A DNA stretch of 64,000 bases from a bacterium (lineage in GTDB: Bacteria > Armatimonadota > Zipacnadia > Zipacnadales > Zipacnadaceae), in the NCBI GenBank assembly GCA_030615605.1, contig JAUWYY010000001.1:239183-303182 (forward strand). Direction: 5' to 3'. The notes beneath the pieces are model-generated. The model saw only the letters and a list, made by a program, of their open reading frames with translations. It was not told the origin of the DNA and ran no database searches. Within the stretch, counting starts at the first letter, position 1. Every line of letters starts with the position of its first letter. Shown here in pieces: positions 34,407-45,500 of this stretch. Made by a program: the position numbers and the translations under genes.

Positions 34407-36692
34407 CTACCTCGCCGAATATATGTGCACCTCGTGGGGTGCGAAGCTGTCCTTGAATACTCCGCCGTTGGCGCTTATCCAGCGGCGCTCGAACATTGCG
34501 CAGAGCCGCGCCGCCTCAATTTCCGGGAGTGTAAACTCGGCTGCGATCTCCTGGCTGGATGTGTTGACTGCTACTACATAGTTGCCGCCCTGGTAGTGCC
34601 AGGCCCCCAGGTGGACATCCCCGTCGCCAGCCAGCGTCAGTAGCCGGCGCTGCCCATTCAGAATCACTGGTGCCAGCCAGCTTAACTGCTGATTGATCTG
34701 GGCCAGTTCGGTCCAGATTTTGGGGGCATCCTCGGGAAGCTTAAACGGCCTTGTCCCCGGAAAGGAGGGGATATCATACCCGTAGTACATCAGCCCATTG
34801 GCTCCGTGCACCAGCGCGAGGTAAGTCATAGCGCGAACCTCCGCTGGTGTGGGTGCCCGCCCGGCCCCTTCCGGGTCCAATAACTCATCGCTGTACCACG
34901 CTGCCCCCACCACCTGAATGATAGCCCACACCGGGCGCCGGTCGGAAACCGCCTCCTTCGCGGCGTCAACCATTCGTGCCACTGAGGTAATTGGTGCGGA
35001 GGGTATCGGCAGTGACCAGGTGGCTACAATATCAGGGAACTCGCTATAGTAGCGCAGCAGCGAGGGCGAGGCCAATGACATCAGCGTGATATGGCTGGGG
35101 CTTATTGATCGAAGCTGGCGACAAACGTTGGCGATCACCTCTGGGGGCGTGGTTTGCTCGTCGGGTCTGGGCATTACGCACCAGCCCAGTAGCGCCGGAT
35201 TCTGACCGAACTTGTGCTCCAGATTCTGCCAGGAGTCCTCCGCGAGGCGAGGTGAGGAGATTAGCATCGAGATTTTTTGGTTGCGTGCCTCCTCGCCGAA
35301 GGCGTAGCTGGCGCGCGTCGAAGGCACAACAGCGAAGTTGAAGCCAGCACTGGCTATCGCAGCCAGGTCGCTGTGCTGGCAGACATAATATAGTCCTCGC
35401 GGTAGCATCGGCGTTCCGTTGACGCACAATCGCTGCTGGTGATCGTAGCCAACCTCGCTGCCGGAGGGTACCAGCCGGCGCAGGGGCAGTTGTATCTGCT
35501 GCTGGAACTGCTCATTTGCCAGTGACGCAGTGATGAGCACGGTATATTCGCCGCTGAGTAAGTCGGTGTGCGGTAAGGTAATGGTAAAGTTGACCGGTCC
35601 AGGGCGCTGGATCTGGTCGCTGGGCTCTATGAGCTGTACACCTGTCTCCACTATTTCTGCCTTCAGCCTGAATTGGCGGGCAAGGTGGGGAACGGCGTTG
35701 ATTTTTCCCGTGATTTCCAAGCTGTCCAATGGCAGAGTCGGCAGTATCGTACTACGAAATGCTGGCTTGGTGAATCTGGCGGTGAGCAGGGGTGTGGGGA
35801 TTGACTGCATGTGCTCGTAGACAGCGCCACTGTCGGCGTCCCGGACTACTAGCTGAAGGCTGTGGGGAATGTTGACTGGCAGCGTGTAGTCGAGATGTAG
35901 CATGCCGGTGCCATTGGGCTTTATTTGTACGGTGTGCTGCATCCGTTTCGCACTGCCCTCCTCCGGCACGGCGATCAGCACGGCCTGCAGCTCCCGTCTT
36001 TGGGAGGTACGGTTGGTGAGATACACAGTCGTGCGGCGCTTGTCGGGAAGCTCCTGGACTGTGCCTGCATTGGTCAATGTCGCCGAGATCTCAGCGGGAT
36101 AAGGGCGAAGAGCAAGATTGTCCAAATAGAGCTTCCCAGGGCCCGTCACTCTAATGAGCGGGACTACTTGCCGGCCTCCGGGCAGCGCTTCAAACTGCCA
36201 CGACAGCAGGCTCCATTCATTGGATGTCGGTATGTTCTTGGCCTCGGCTTGCAGGGGGCGAGTCTGCCATTCTTTAACGTGGAAATCTTCGGCGAAGGTC
36301 ACCAAGAGCATCTGAGCGGCCGGCTGCTGCTCAGTGCGGTAGTAGCAGGTAAAAAGCATCTTGCTTGAGCCGATTTCGCTCATTTCAATTGGCGCTGTGT
36401 GAAGGTCGAAGATGGTTAGCTGCTCGTCGCTTTCCACCAATAGGCAGTTGCTACTGTTGTAGCCAGGATGGGCTATACGCGCAGTGACTTCCGACTGTCC
36501 AAAAGGAATGAAGGTGTGCCAGCCCACCGGCATACCTTCGGTGTCAACCCGCTCGAAGCCGGAATTCGGCAGCATGTTCTCAGCTTGGGCCATCAGCGCC
36601 ACTGCCAGCAGAGCTGCTGCCAGCGCTATTGCCAGGGGGGCATTGCGCGGCCAGCCGCTTGGAGAGCAGATTTTGGATCTGTTGGGAGCCAT
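34407..36692 (-). CDS. Secreted glycoside-hydrolase-like protein
   Basis: A 761-residue exported protein. A signal peptide spans about 1-38 (APLAIALAAALLAVALMAQA). A carbohydrate-binding-like beta domain follows (about 40-210, NMLPNSGFERVDTEGMP), with immunoglobulin-like segments (about 210-420). A TIM-barrel-type region (about 440-680) begins DHQQRLCVNGTPMLPRGLYYV, in the style of GH2, GH5 or GH42 barrels, and the end is a beta-sandwich. The barrel has ALLGWCVMPRPDEQ at the place of the acid/base strand; I cannot assign the two catalytic carboxylates. AGGAG is 7 bases before ATG. Confidence 0.65.
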   Translation of the reverse strand: MAPNRSKICSPSGWPRNAPLAIALAAALLAVALMAQAENMLPNSGFERVDTEGMPVGWHTFIPFGQSEVTARIAHPGYNSSNCLLVESDEQLTIFDLHTAPIEMSEIGSSKMLFTCYYRTEQQPAAQMLLVTFAEDFHVKEWQTRPLQAEAKNIPTSNEWSLLSWQFEALPGGRQVVPLIRVTGPGKLYLDNLALRPYPAEISATLTNAGTVQELPDKRRTTVYLTNRTSQRRELQAVLIAVPEEGSAKRMQHTVQIKPNGTGMLHLDYTLPVNIPHSLQLVVRDADSGAVYEHMQSIPTPLLTARFTKPAFRSTILPTLPLDSLEITGKINAVPHLARQFRLKAEIVETGVQLIEPSDQIQRPGPVNFTITLPHTDLLSGEYTVLITASLANEQFQQQIQLPLRRLVPSGSEVGYDHQQRLCVNGTPMLPRGLYYVCQHSDLAAIASAGFNFAVVPSTRASYAFGEEARNQKISMLISSPRLAEDSWQNLEHKFGQNPALLGWCVMPRPDEQTTPPEVIANVCRQLRSISPSHITLMSLASPSLLRYYSEFPDIVATWSLPIPSAPITSVARMVDAAKEAVSDRRPVWAIIQVVGAAWYSDELLDPEGAGRAPTPAEVRAMTYLALVHGANGLMYYGYDIPSFPGTRPFKLPEDAPKIWTELAQINQQLSWLAPVILNGQRRLLTLAGDGDVHLGAWHYQGGNYVVAVNTSSQEIAAEFTLPEIEAARLCAMFERRWISANGGVFKDSFAPHEVHIYSAR

Positions 36693-36747
36693 CTTAGGTC
36701 TCCTGTGCGTTGTGGCTGAGTTTGTTGATCCAACACCAGTTTATAGT

Positions 36748-37695
36748 TCACCGCCCCGGCTGTTGTCCCTTCTTTGTGCTGACACTGTAGATGTATCGAG
36801 TTAGTTGTCCTTTGGTCACCGAAGCCTGCTGCTGGATGGTCAGTCCCAACTGGTGGAGCAGACGGCTCTGCTCGCATCCACAAATCAGAGCCATCCGATC
36901 AACTTGAGTACGAAGATTGGTAAGAATATCGGCGTGCAGGCTGCTTTCTACTGGCGAGGAATGGCCATAGGGAAAATCGATGACCGCTGCATCGAAGTTG
37001 CCCCGGAGACGGCGGGCATCGCCCACGATAACATTGGCTGGTAGCTTCAATGAGCGCAGATTCGCTGCAGTCTGTCGGGCCAGTGATGGATTTATCTCCA
37101 CTCCCCAGGCGTGGATACCGTCGCGGAGTGCCTCAGCCACCACTGTCCCGCTGCCACAGCAGGGGTCGAGCAGCGTGTCGCCGGGAGCGGCGACCAGGTT
37201 CACCAGGGCGCGCGCCATCTGGGAGGCAAGCCCATGAGAGCAGTGGTAGGGACGGTTGGCCTGACTGCGCCAGTGCTGGGCGCTGCGCGAGACAATCACT
37301 CCGAAACGCCACATTTCCTGGGCTACTATCAGGGCAAACTGGATGCGAGGGTTGTCCAGGTTCGGTCGTCCTGAGATCAGATCAGCAATTGACTTCTGAA
37401 ATCGGGTTGCATTGACACTCACCTTCGGCCCGGGACGAAACACTTCGATTCGGTAACCCTCGCAACGAAGATCCAACCGAGCGATTGCTGCACCCAACTG
37501 TGCCCAGTTTCTGCCACTGGCCAATTGCTCTGCTGACAAGCGGACATAGGCCGAGCGTGTGACATCCGGGGCAATTGGCCCGGTGGCCACACGACCGCCG
37601 CAGATATGACCAGCCAGCGCCGAAAGTTCGGCCTTGGCTAGCTCAAGCTCCTCATTGGGTCCCATCAGTAGGTGAAAGCAGGGCAAGCGCTCCAC
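36748..37695 (-). CDS. TRM11/N6-type RNA methyltransferase
   Basis: About 315 residues. The N-terminal half is THUMP-like in style, and the C-terminal half is a Rossmann methyltransferase with SAM motif DPCCGSGTVVAEAL (near 172) and catalytic motif IV DFPYG (near 235, D-F-P-Y in place of NPPY). The best match is tRNA guanosine-N2 methyltransferases of the TRM11 group. Start uncertain: GTG 37695 abuts GGAGG with no spacing, and ATG 11 codons later is possible. Confidence 0.8.
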   Translation of the reverse strand: MERLPCFHLLMGPNEELELAKAELSALAGHICGGRVATGPIAPDVTRSAYVRLSAEQLASGRNWAQLGAAIARLDLRCEGYRIEVFRPGPKVSVNATRFQKSIADLISGRPNLDNPRIQFALIVAQEMWRFGVIVSRSAQHWRSQANRPYHCSHGLASQMARALVNLVAAPGDTLLDPCCGSGTVVAEALRDGIHAWGVEINPSLARQTAANLRSLKLPANVIVGDARRLRGNFDAAVIDFPYGHSSPVESSLHADILTNLRTQVDRMALICGCEQSRLLHQLGLTIQQQASVTKGQLTRYIYSVSTKKGQQPGR

Positions 37696-37762
37696 CTCCG
37701 CAACTGCTCGAGACAGAGGGTCGAGCCGGTGGTGGTGTTGATTGCTATGGTACTTGTGCCTG

Positions 37763-39202
37763 CTATTGGGAAGAGTCCTGGTCTTCGGACTGGCTCTGAC
37801 CGGTGGCTCTGCGGAAGGCAGCTACCAGCTTAGGGTCGAATTTTGTGCCGGCCCCGGCCACTATTTCCTGGAGTGCCTCGCGCGGCGACAGGCTATGATT
37901 GACTACCGGGTCATGGGGGTGAATGAGCCGGTCGTAGGCATCGGCGATTGCTACGATGCGAGCCTCGTAAGGAATATCGTCTCCCTCGAGGCCCTCGGGA
38001 AATCCCGAGCCGTCCCAGCGTTCATGGTGGTGGGTGATAACCGATAAGATGGAGGCAAGGAAGGTCACTGGTTGCAGAATGCTCTGGCCGATCAGAGGGT
38101 GCATGCGGTAGAAGACCTGGGCGGATTGGTCAGGTTTACTGTCGGTTGCAGTGTCAGTGTCTTCCAGACCGATCTTACCAACATCATGGAGTATGGAGCC
38201 AAATTGAAGCAGTTCCCGCTGCTCGTCGGACATCCCCACCTGTTGGGCAATCTTTTCAACCAGGTCAGCAACTCGTTCCGAGTGACTGTAGGTTTCGATA
38301 TCTTTGGCCTCAATGGCCCGGGTCAAGGTGCGGACGGTCTCATAGTAGTTCTGTCGGATATCTTCGTAAAGCTCGGCGTTTTCGATGGCCACTGAAGCCT
38401 GATGAGCGAAAGTAGTTAACAGGTTTATCTCGCGCTGAGAAAACTTGTGGGGCGATTTTGAGTAGACGCGTATCAGGCCCAGGGTCTCCTCCTTGGTCTC
38501 CAATGGCACAATCAGCGCCGACGTCAGTCCGGCTTCACGGGCGGCCTCCGGATACTGGAAGCCCGGATCGGCAAGCACATCATAGATCTGTTCAGCGTGG
38601 CCGCGTAGGACGCGCTGGTCGGTGACGTTGCCCTCTAAGACTACCGGCCCCTTCTCCCAGTATTCATCATTCAATCCCGCGGTAGCAACCAGTTCCAGTT
38701 CACCGTTCTCTTCATCCAGAAGCCGTATGTTGCAGGCTTTAGCGTCCATCACCCGCATAGCATGGTCGGTGATCAGTTGCACCACCTGCTCTATGCGCAG
38801 ACTGGAGGTGATGCTGTGGGCCACCTGATAGAGGGTTTGCGCCTCGGTCATGCGGCGCTTTAGGGCGAAAGACAGCCGTGAGGCAAACATGGCCACGACA
38901 AAGAAGATCAGCGTCCGCAGCAGCACGTCCAAGAGTTCCTGTTGAACTGGCTGCCCCCCAGACCCCACGGCTGGTTCAGCGGGCATCCACGCCCCGCAGG
39001 CCAGTGCGGCCAGGATCCACGTAATGAGGGCTCCGTAGTCCCCGAAAGCAAACCCGGCCCATATGATGGGCAGATAGTAGAAGTGTACAGCAATGCCGGT
39101 GGTGCCCTGGAGGTATACCAGCCACGTGATAAAGCCCATCGCAATAGCTAATACAATCAACGACACTACGGTTCTTGCTGTGCTGTGCTTTGACGCGGCC
39201 AA
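37763..39202 (-). CDS. Membrane GAF/HD-GYP-type phosphodiesterase
   Basis: A 479-residue signalling protein. Four hydrophobic helices (about 12-115, DUF4118-like) are followed by a GAF domain (about 130-275) and an HD-GYP-type domain (about 285-455). Metal-binding motifs are HSERVADL, HDVGKIGL and HHERWDGSGFPEGL. The diagnostic GYP reads GFP here, so c-di-GMP hydrolysis is probable but not certain. TTG 39202 has AGGAGG 8 bases upstream. Confidence 0.88.
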   Translation of the reverse strand: MAASKHSTARTVVSLIVLAIAMGFITWLVYLQGTTGIAVHFYYLPIIWAGFAFGDYGALITWILAALACGAWMPAEPAVGSGGQPVQQELLDVLLRTLIFFVVAMFASRLSFALKRRMTEAQTLYQVAHSITSSLRIEQVVQLITDHAMRVMDAKACNIRLLDEENGELELVATAGLNDEYWEKGPVVLEGNVTDQRVLRGHAEQIYDVLADPGFQYPEAAREAGLTSALIVPLETKEETLGLIRVYSKSPHKFSQREINLLTTFAHQASVAIENAELYEDIRQNYYETVRTLTRAIEAKDIETYSHSERVADLVEKIAQQVGMSDEQRELLQFGSILHDVGKIGLEDTDTATDSKPDQSAQVFYRMHPLIGQSILQPVTFLASILSVITHHHERWDGSGFPEGLEGDDIPYEARIVAIADAYDRLIHPHDPVVNHSLSPREALQEIVAGAGTKFDPKLVAAFRRATGQSQSEDQDSSQ

Positions 39203-39319
39203 AGCTACTTCCTCCTATTCGTTGGCTGCCGTGTAGGCCTTGCTGGACTGCCACCAAGCCTGATGTGGCATCGCGGGCAGCAATGATTCCATTTGGGCAA
39301 AAAGCATAGTTACCAGAAG

Positions 39320-41254
39320 CTAGCGGATTATGGTGCCGGGCGGGCACTTGCTGTCTGTGATGACCAATGCCTCAGGCTCGTTGGCACCGGCGGCCAGAAT
39401 CATACCGTGTGACTCCACCCCGTGAATCGTGGCCAGCTCTAGATTGGCCACCACTACTACCTGCACCTCCAGCAGCTCGCGTGGGTTAAACTGCTGGGCG
39501 ATTCCCGCCACAATTTGCCGAGTATCCGCCTCGCCCATGTCTACTACCAATCGCAGCAGCTTATCAGCACCGGGAATGCGATGGGCCTCCACGATAGTGC
39601 CCACGCACAGCTCGACCTTTTCAAACTCATCAATGCTTATCATATCGGCTGCCGCCGGCTCGGGCTGCTCTTTGCTGTCTGCTCGTAGTCGGTCCATCGC
39701 TCGCTTGATGTCCACACGTGGGAAAATCGGACGTCCGGGAGCGACCGTAATCCCACTGGGCAGCTCTAGAGCACAGCAGTCATCCCAAGATTTCTCAATC
39801 CCCGCTGACTGCAGGCCCAATTGCTGCCACATCTCGTCAGAGACCTTCGGCATAAACGGCCCGATCATAATAGCCACTACTCTGATGCAGTCCAGCACGT
39901 CATAGAGAACTGCCTCCAGCTCCACTTGCTTTGACTCTTTGTGCAATGTCCAGGGCGCGCGGGTGTCAAGGAACTTATTGGCACTAGCCAACAGCTCCCA
40001 AATACCCATCAGCGCGACGCTGAAGTTGGACTGGGTTATCTCTTGCTCGACTTGAGTGCGAATACGCTCGATTTCGTCCCTCAGCTCGCCAGCCCCTGGA
40101 CCGGGCTCTGGAATAACTCCGTTCAAGTAGCGCTCGGCCAGCGGCAAGGTACGGTTGAGTAGATTGCCCAGGTCGTTAGCCAGGTCCGCATTGAATCTGC
40201 TCAGCAGCGCCTGCCGGGAAAAAGATCCGTCCAGTCCGAAGGTGACCTCCCGCAGCAGGAAATATCTGAGACTGTCGACGGCTACTGCCGTGGTTGCTCC
40301 CGAAATCTCGGCCAGCTCCTGGGAGACTTCATAGGGGTCCAGAACATTCCCCTTGGACTTGCTGATCTTATCGCCAGTGTCCGTTATCCACCAGCCGTGC
40401 GCGAATAGCATTTCCGGGATCGGCAGGTCCAACGCCATAAGCATTGCCGGCCACAGTGTTGCGTGGAAGCGCGTGAGGATATCTTTGCCCAGCAGTTGTA
40501 TCTGCGGTGGCCACCACTTGTCAAACTCATCAAGCTCATCAGGGTAGCCGACCTGTGACAGGTAGTTTATCAGGGCATCGAACCAGACGTATATTGACTG
40601 GCTTTCGTCATCGGGCACGGGTATGTCCCATTCCATCCGATTGCGGCTTACACAGGCATCACGCAGACCCTCTTTGATGAAAGACAGTACCTCATTGCGC
40701 CGGGATTTGGGTTGGATGAATTGGGGATGGCTTTCGATGTGTTCTATGAGTCGGTCAGCGTAGGCAGAGGTGCGAAAAAAGTAGGCCTGCTCAGTCACCT
40801 GCTCTACTTGTCGTTCACACTCCGGGCAACAGCCGTCAGTCAGTTCTGCTTCGGTCAGATAGGTCTCGCACGGCACGCAGTACCATCCCTCGTATTCACC
40901 CAGATAGATGTCATCAGACTCACGGAGTTGGCTGAAGACGTGTTGGACCGTCGCCATATGAGCCGGGTCGGTGGTGCGGATGAAGCGGTCATAATCGATG
41001 TGCAGCCGCTGCCACATTTGCTGGAACGAACCGGCCACCTCATCGACGAACTCTTGGGGCTGTATACCCTGTGCTTCTGCAGAGAGGGCTACCTTCTGGC
41101 CATGTTCGTCGGTTCCGGTGCAGAGCAAGACCGACTCGCCACGCAATCGGTGATAACGGGCGTGGACATCGGCAGCGATTGTGGTGTACGAATGGCCGAT
41201 ATGCGGCCGGTCATTTACGTAGTAGATTGGTGTCGTAATATAGAAGTTCTTCAT
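39320..41254 (-). CDS. metG: Methionyl-tRNA synthetase
   Basis: Class I synthetase of 644 residues. The HIGH motif PIYYVNDRPHIGHSY is at the N-terminus. The zinc-knuckle CVPCETYL...CCPEC follows, then KISKSKGN (KMSKS variant) near 290, the anticodon-binding domain, and a C-terminal EMAP/Trbp111-like tRNA-binding domain (FEKVELCVGTIVEAHRIPGADKLL). I take ATG 41254, which gives MKNFYITTP as in homologues; ATG 41275 is also in frame. Neither has a clear ribosome site. Confidence 0.96.
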   Translation of the reverse strand: MKNFYITTPIYYVNDRPHIGHSYTTIAADVHARYHRLRGESVLLCTGTDEHGQKVALSAEAQGIQPQEFVDEVAGSFQQMWQRLHIDYDRFIRTTDPAHMATVQHVFSQLRESDDIYLGEYEGWYCVPCETYLTEAELTDGCCPECERQVEQVTEQAYFFRTSAYADRLIEHIESHPQFIQPKSRRNEVLSFIKEGLRDACVSRNRMEWDIPVPDDESQSIYVWFDALINYLSQVGYPDELDEFDKWWPPQIQLLGKDILTRFHATLWPAMLMALDLPIPEMLFAHGWWITDTGDKISKSKGNVLDPYEVSQELAEISGATTAVAVDSLRYFLLREVTFGLDGSFSRQALLSRFNADLANDLGNLLNRTLPLAERYLNGVIPEPGPGAGELRDEIERIRTQVEQEITQSNFSVALMGIWELLASANKFLDTRAPWTLHKESKQVELEAVLYDVLDCIRVVAIMIGPFMPKVSDEMWQQLGLQSAGIEKSWDDCCALELPSGITVAPGRPIFPRVDIKRAMDRLRADSKEQPEPAAADMISIDEFEKVELCVGTIVEAHRIPGADKLLRLVVDMGEADTRQIVAGIAQQFNPRELLEVQVVVVANLELATIHGVESHGMILAAGANEPEALVITDSKCPPGTIIR

Positions 41255-41334
41255 TGGACTATTTGACTGTCTCATCGCCCGGTCGGTCCTGTCTGATATT
41301 GCGTTGAGGGCTCAACTGGCCCCAACATATTATC

Positions 41335-41568
41335 CTAATTGCGGCACGTTGCGCAACTGGTTGCGCTGCAGCCAGCACAACTATTTGTGCCAGCCACACT
41401 GTGCGAACTGCCTGAATTGGTCGCAACCCTTCCGCAGAACGAAGACATCACGCGTACAACCTCCGTTTGGCTGCAGACTGGGCAGGTCGGTCGCTCTTCG
41501 GCGTCGCGCGCTCGAAGTAGTTCAAACTGGCTTGCGCAGTTCTCACATTCATACTCGTAAAGTGGCAT
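41335..41568 (-). CDS. FmdB-family zinc-ribbon protein
   Basis: A 77-residue protein beginning MPLYEYECENCASQFELL and continuing CPVCSQTEVVRVMS, the standard FmdB/CxxC_CXXC_SSSS signature. The C-terminus is rich in Ser and Cys with three more Cys pairs or singles (NSCAGCSATSCATC). Formamidase-regulator naming is historical; function unproven. Confidence 0.9.
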   Translation of the reverse strand: MPLYEYECENCASQFELLRARDAEERPTCPVCSQTEVVRVMSSFCGRVATNSGSSHSVAGTNSCAGCSATSCATCRN

Positions 41569-41623
41569 ATTGGGCTACTCGCCAATTCGACATAGTTAGC
41601 TGCTCCCCGCCCTACCTCTGGAC

Positions 41624-42511
41624 CTAGTGGTTGTTATTTGTGTCCTCCGCTGCCGGCTGCACTTCTGCTGCTGGCATACTCACAGTATGTTCCGGACCTA
41701 ACTGCACTGTTATTTCCCGTTTGAGCAGATTGCGCTCCATCACCCGCCCCTGTCCGTGTGCGGTCTGCACCTGATCACCGACTTCCGGCAGCTTATCGCG
41801 GGCTGCCGAGTAAGCGTCATTTTCGTAATGCAGACAGCACATTAGCCGGTCGCACACTCCGCTGATCTTTTCCGGATTTAGCGGCAGGTCCTGGTCCTTG
41901 GCCAGGCGGATGCCCACTGGCTCGAAATCGCGCAAGAAGCGCTGGCAGCACAGCGCCTGCCCACACGGCCCCAGCCCGCCGACTATCTTGGCCTCATCGC
42001 GGACGCCGATCTGCCGCAACTCGATACGGCAATGAAAAGCACTGGCTAGATCGCGCACCAACTCGCGGAAGTCCACTCGCCCCTCAGCGGTGAAGCAGAT
42101 AGTTAAATGGCGACCATCGAGGGTGTATTCCGCGTTTACCAGCTTCATCTCGAGGCCGTGCTCGACTACCTTCTCCTGGGCGGTTTGCAGCGTACGGCTG
42201 GCCTTCTGGTGCAACTGTCGCTTGCGCTCAAAATCTTTGTGCTGGGCTTTTCGCTTGAGCGACTTCGTTGGCTCAGGACGATCGGGCGGCACCTGGTCTT
42301 CCAGGTAGACCACCTGACCGATGTCCGGCCCTTTTTCGGTGTCGACCACTACGAACTCGCCTGGCCTGGCGTCCACGTCATTGGCCTTGAACCAGTAAAG
42401 CGTTCCGCTGCGGCGGAAACACAGAGCTGCTACCTTCTTCTTGGCATTATTTGCCTGGCTCTGAGACCTTTCGCTTGGGCTAGTGTCAGCTTGATTGTTT
42501 TGTGTGGGCAT
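41624..42511 (-). CDS. ricT: PSP1-domain protein (RicT/YaaT)
   Basis: A 295-residue cytoplasmic protein. A PSP1 domain covers about 85-215, with the family cysteine set GPCGQALCCQRF and GVCDRLMCCLHYE. In Bacillus, RicT with RicA and RicF binds Fe-S clusters and modulates RNase Y. Neither partner is adjacent. The N-terminal 30 residues are polar and disordered, and the last 40 are SH3-like (VGDQVQTAHGQGRVMERNLL). Confidence 0.85.
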   Translation of the reverse strand: MPTQNNQADTSPSERSQSQANNAKKKVAALCFRRSGTLYWFKANDVDARPGEFVVVDTEKGPDIGQVVYLEDQVPPDRPEPTKSLKRKAQHKDFERKRQLHQKASRTLQTAQEKVVEHGLEMKLVNAEYTLDGRHLTICFTAEGRVDFRELVRDLASAFHCRIELRQIGVRDEAKIVGGLGPCGQALCCQRFLRDFEPVGIRLAKDQDLPLNPEKISGVCDRLMCCLHYENDAYSAARDKLPEVGDQVQTAHGQGRVMERNLLKREITVQLGPEHTVSMPAAEVQPAAEDTNNNH

Positions 42512-42541
42512 AATTATGCCTGCTTAACTCTGAGTGTAAGA

Positions 42542-45500
42542 CTAAGTTTCGAGTTGGGATTCCACTGCGGCCTCTTGCTGTTGACTTGACCGCTCATTGT
42601 TTCTGTCCACAAGGCGGCCAACCAGCTCTTTGGTCGCGGCTAAGGTGAAGTCGCTATCCTTCCGGTTGTGCCCGAAGCACAACTGCTGAGGAGCGAAGCT
42701 GGCGCGCGGCAGCCTGGAGCGCGCTCCCCGTCGCGCTTGCTGCTTGGTAGGTTTATAGAGACTGCGGAATATCGCCAGGTCTCCTTCGCCGAGTCGTGCC
42801 TCGGCCGACAGTCGTATGACTACCCGACCGTTCTCGGTGCTGATATCGGCTACTCCGGCTTCAGCACACTGCAGCTTCAGTCGGATAATCTCTACGAGAT
42901 TGCTCACCGGCGCCGGCGGGACGCCGTATCGGTCCGTCATCTCTGCGATCAGTTCGTTGCTCTCTTCATCGCTACTTACCTCTGCTAACTGCCGGTATAA
43001 CGCGATGCGTTGATTTTCGGCAGGTACATAGCTGGCCGGGATTAGTGCCTCAACGGGAAGATCAATCGAGGGTATGCCCTCATAATGGGAGGGCCGCTCG
43101 CCCTTCAGCGTCTTTACCGAATCAGCAAGCATCCGGCAATACAGATCCAGTCCCACAGCAGAAAGATGGCCGCTCTGCTCGGCGCCGAGGAAATCCCCAG
43201 CGCCGCGTATTTCCAGATCGCGCAATGCCAGCTTAAAGCCGCTGCCCAGTTCGCTGAATTCTTCCAGCGCTCTGAGGCGCTGTTCGGCCTCTTCGGTCAT
43301 TCTGTCGGGATACTGATAGAGCAGGTAGCTGTATGCTTGCCGGTCTGATCTGCCGACCCGGCCCCGCAACTGGTAGAGTTGCGCCAGTCCCAGTTTGTCA
43401 GCGTGGTCAACTATGATGGTATTGGCGGTGGGTACGTCCAGGCCGTTCTCGATGATGGTGGTGCAGACCAGAACATCGAACTCTTCGGCATAGAAGGCCA
43501 GCATTACCTCTTCCAACTCAGCTTCGGGCAGTTGGCCGTGGGCAATAGCTACTTTGGCCTGAGGCACGAGTCGCTGGAGGCCGGCCGCCGCGTGCTTGAT
43601 TGATTGTACCCGGTTGTGGACGAAGTACACTTGCCCGCCGCGGCGCAGTTCTCGCAGAACTGCTTCGCGGATTAGTTCGTCGTCGCGTTCGCGGACGAAG
43701 GTCCGAATCGGCATCCGTCCCTGGGGGGGATCATTGATAAGCGAGATTGCACGTACCCCCGACAGTGCCATATTCAGAGTGCGGGGAATTGGGGTGGCGG
43801 TAAGCGTGATGACATCCACATTCTGGCGCAGTTTCTTGAGCTGCTCCTTTTGCTTGACCCCGAACCGCTGTTCCTCGTCAATGACCAGCAATCCCAGATC
43901 CTTGAAGTGAATATCCGCCCCCAGCAGCCGATGCGTACCGATAACGATATCCACAGTGCCTTCTGTTAGGCCCTGAAGTGTTTTGTGCTGCTGCTGACGG
44001 CTGCGGAAACGACTGAGCATAGCAATCTCAACGGGATATCCCGACAGCCGCTGGCGGAAGGTATTGTGATGCTGCTGGGCCAGCACCGTGGTAGGCACCA
44101 GCACGGCCACCTGCTTGCCACTCAGCACTGCCTTGAAGGCGGCCCGTACTGCCACCTCGGTCTTGCCGAAACCGACGTCTCCGCAGATCAGGCGGTCCGC
44201 CGGCTTGTCACTTTCCATATCGTCTTTGACATCACGGATGGCCTGCAACTGATCGGGAGTCTCCTGGTAGCGGAAGGCATTCTCCAGTTGGGCCAGCCAG
44301 GGCCCGTCCGGCTCAAACTGGTGTCCCTCGGCCTGCTCGCGGGCTGCGTATAGCTTGAGCAGCTCCCGGGCCAGCAGCCGCGTGGAGGCCTTCGCCTTGT
44401 TCTTGGCGTTCTTCCAGCGCTTGCTGTCCAGGCGTGTTATGGACGGCGAGCCGTCTTGGCCGATATATTTTTGGACGCGGTCCAGTTGGGTGACGGGAAC
44501 GTACAACTTGTCATCATCAGCGTACTCAACAACCAGGTATTCGCGCTCCATTCCGCCCAGAGTCTGGTTGGTCAGGCCGCGATAAATCCCAATGCCGTGG
44601 TTGATATGGACGATGTAATCGCCCTCGTGCAGTTCGCGCAGTGAAGTGAGCGAAAACCCGGGCTTATAGGCGCGCTCCGGCGGGCGGTGCAGCTTGCGCC
44701 AGCCGTACAGCTCTTTGCCTGTCAGGACAACGAGGTCCACCTCCGGCAGGCGAAACCCACCCGACAGATCCATGTCCGCGATATTAATCAGGCCAGCATC
44801 CAGCTTGTGCTCGTCAGGCTCCTGACATAGCTTTTCAAGATGACGGGAGTCCAGGATCTGGGCCACCTGGCTGGGCTCGTTGGCGCCGATCAACACACAG
44901 CGGCCCTCGTTTTGCCACTCCTGCAAGCCCTCCACAAGCAGTTCGAATTTGCCGCCGAAGCTGTCCACCGGTGGTGTCTCGAAGCGCACCACAGCGGCCT
45001 GCGGTGCCCAGGGGATTTCTCGATGCAGCATATTCAGGTAAATCGTGGGGTTATCAAGCCGGCTGCTGCTCAGATAGCGGGCCATCAGCTCGGCGAAGGA
45101 CATGCATACGCTGTCGGGCAGGCGGAGGTGACTGCCCAGCCTAATACCAGTCTGATACGCTTCGTGGACTTCTTCCTGGAAGTTGTCGGCATACGCCTTG
45201 GTACGCACTGGCTCGTCTACAACTAGGCAAGCATCTGTGGGCAGGTAGTCGCACAGCGACTGCGGCCGGCTATAGATATAGGGGAGGTAGTGCACCAGTT
45301 CAGGAGTAGGCCGGAGCTGTTCGAGGTTGCGCAGGTCCTCTTCCATGCGGGCCGCCAGCAGTTCGGCCTCCCGCGTCTTCTTCTCGCTGCGTAATTGCTG
45401 AAGCTCGCGCTCAAAGGCGCTGCGGATCGCGGGAAGTGCCCTTTTAACTGCTGCTTCCGTGAGCAGAATCTCACCGGCTGGCCCGATGCCAATGCGCCGG

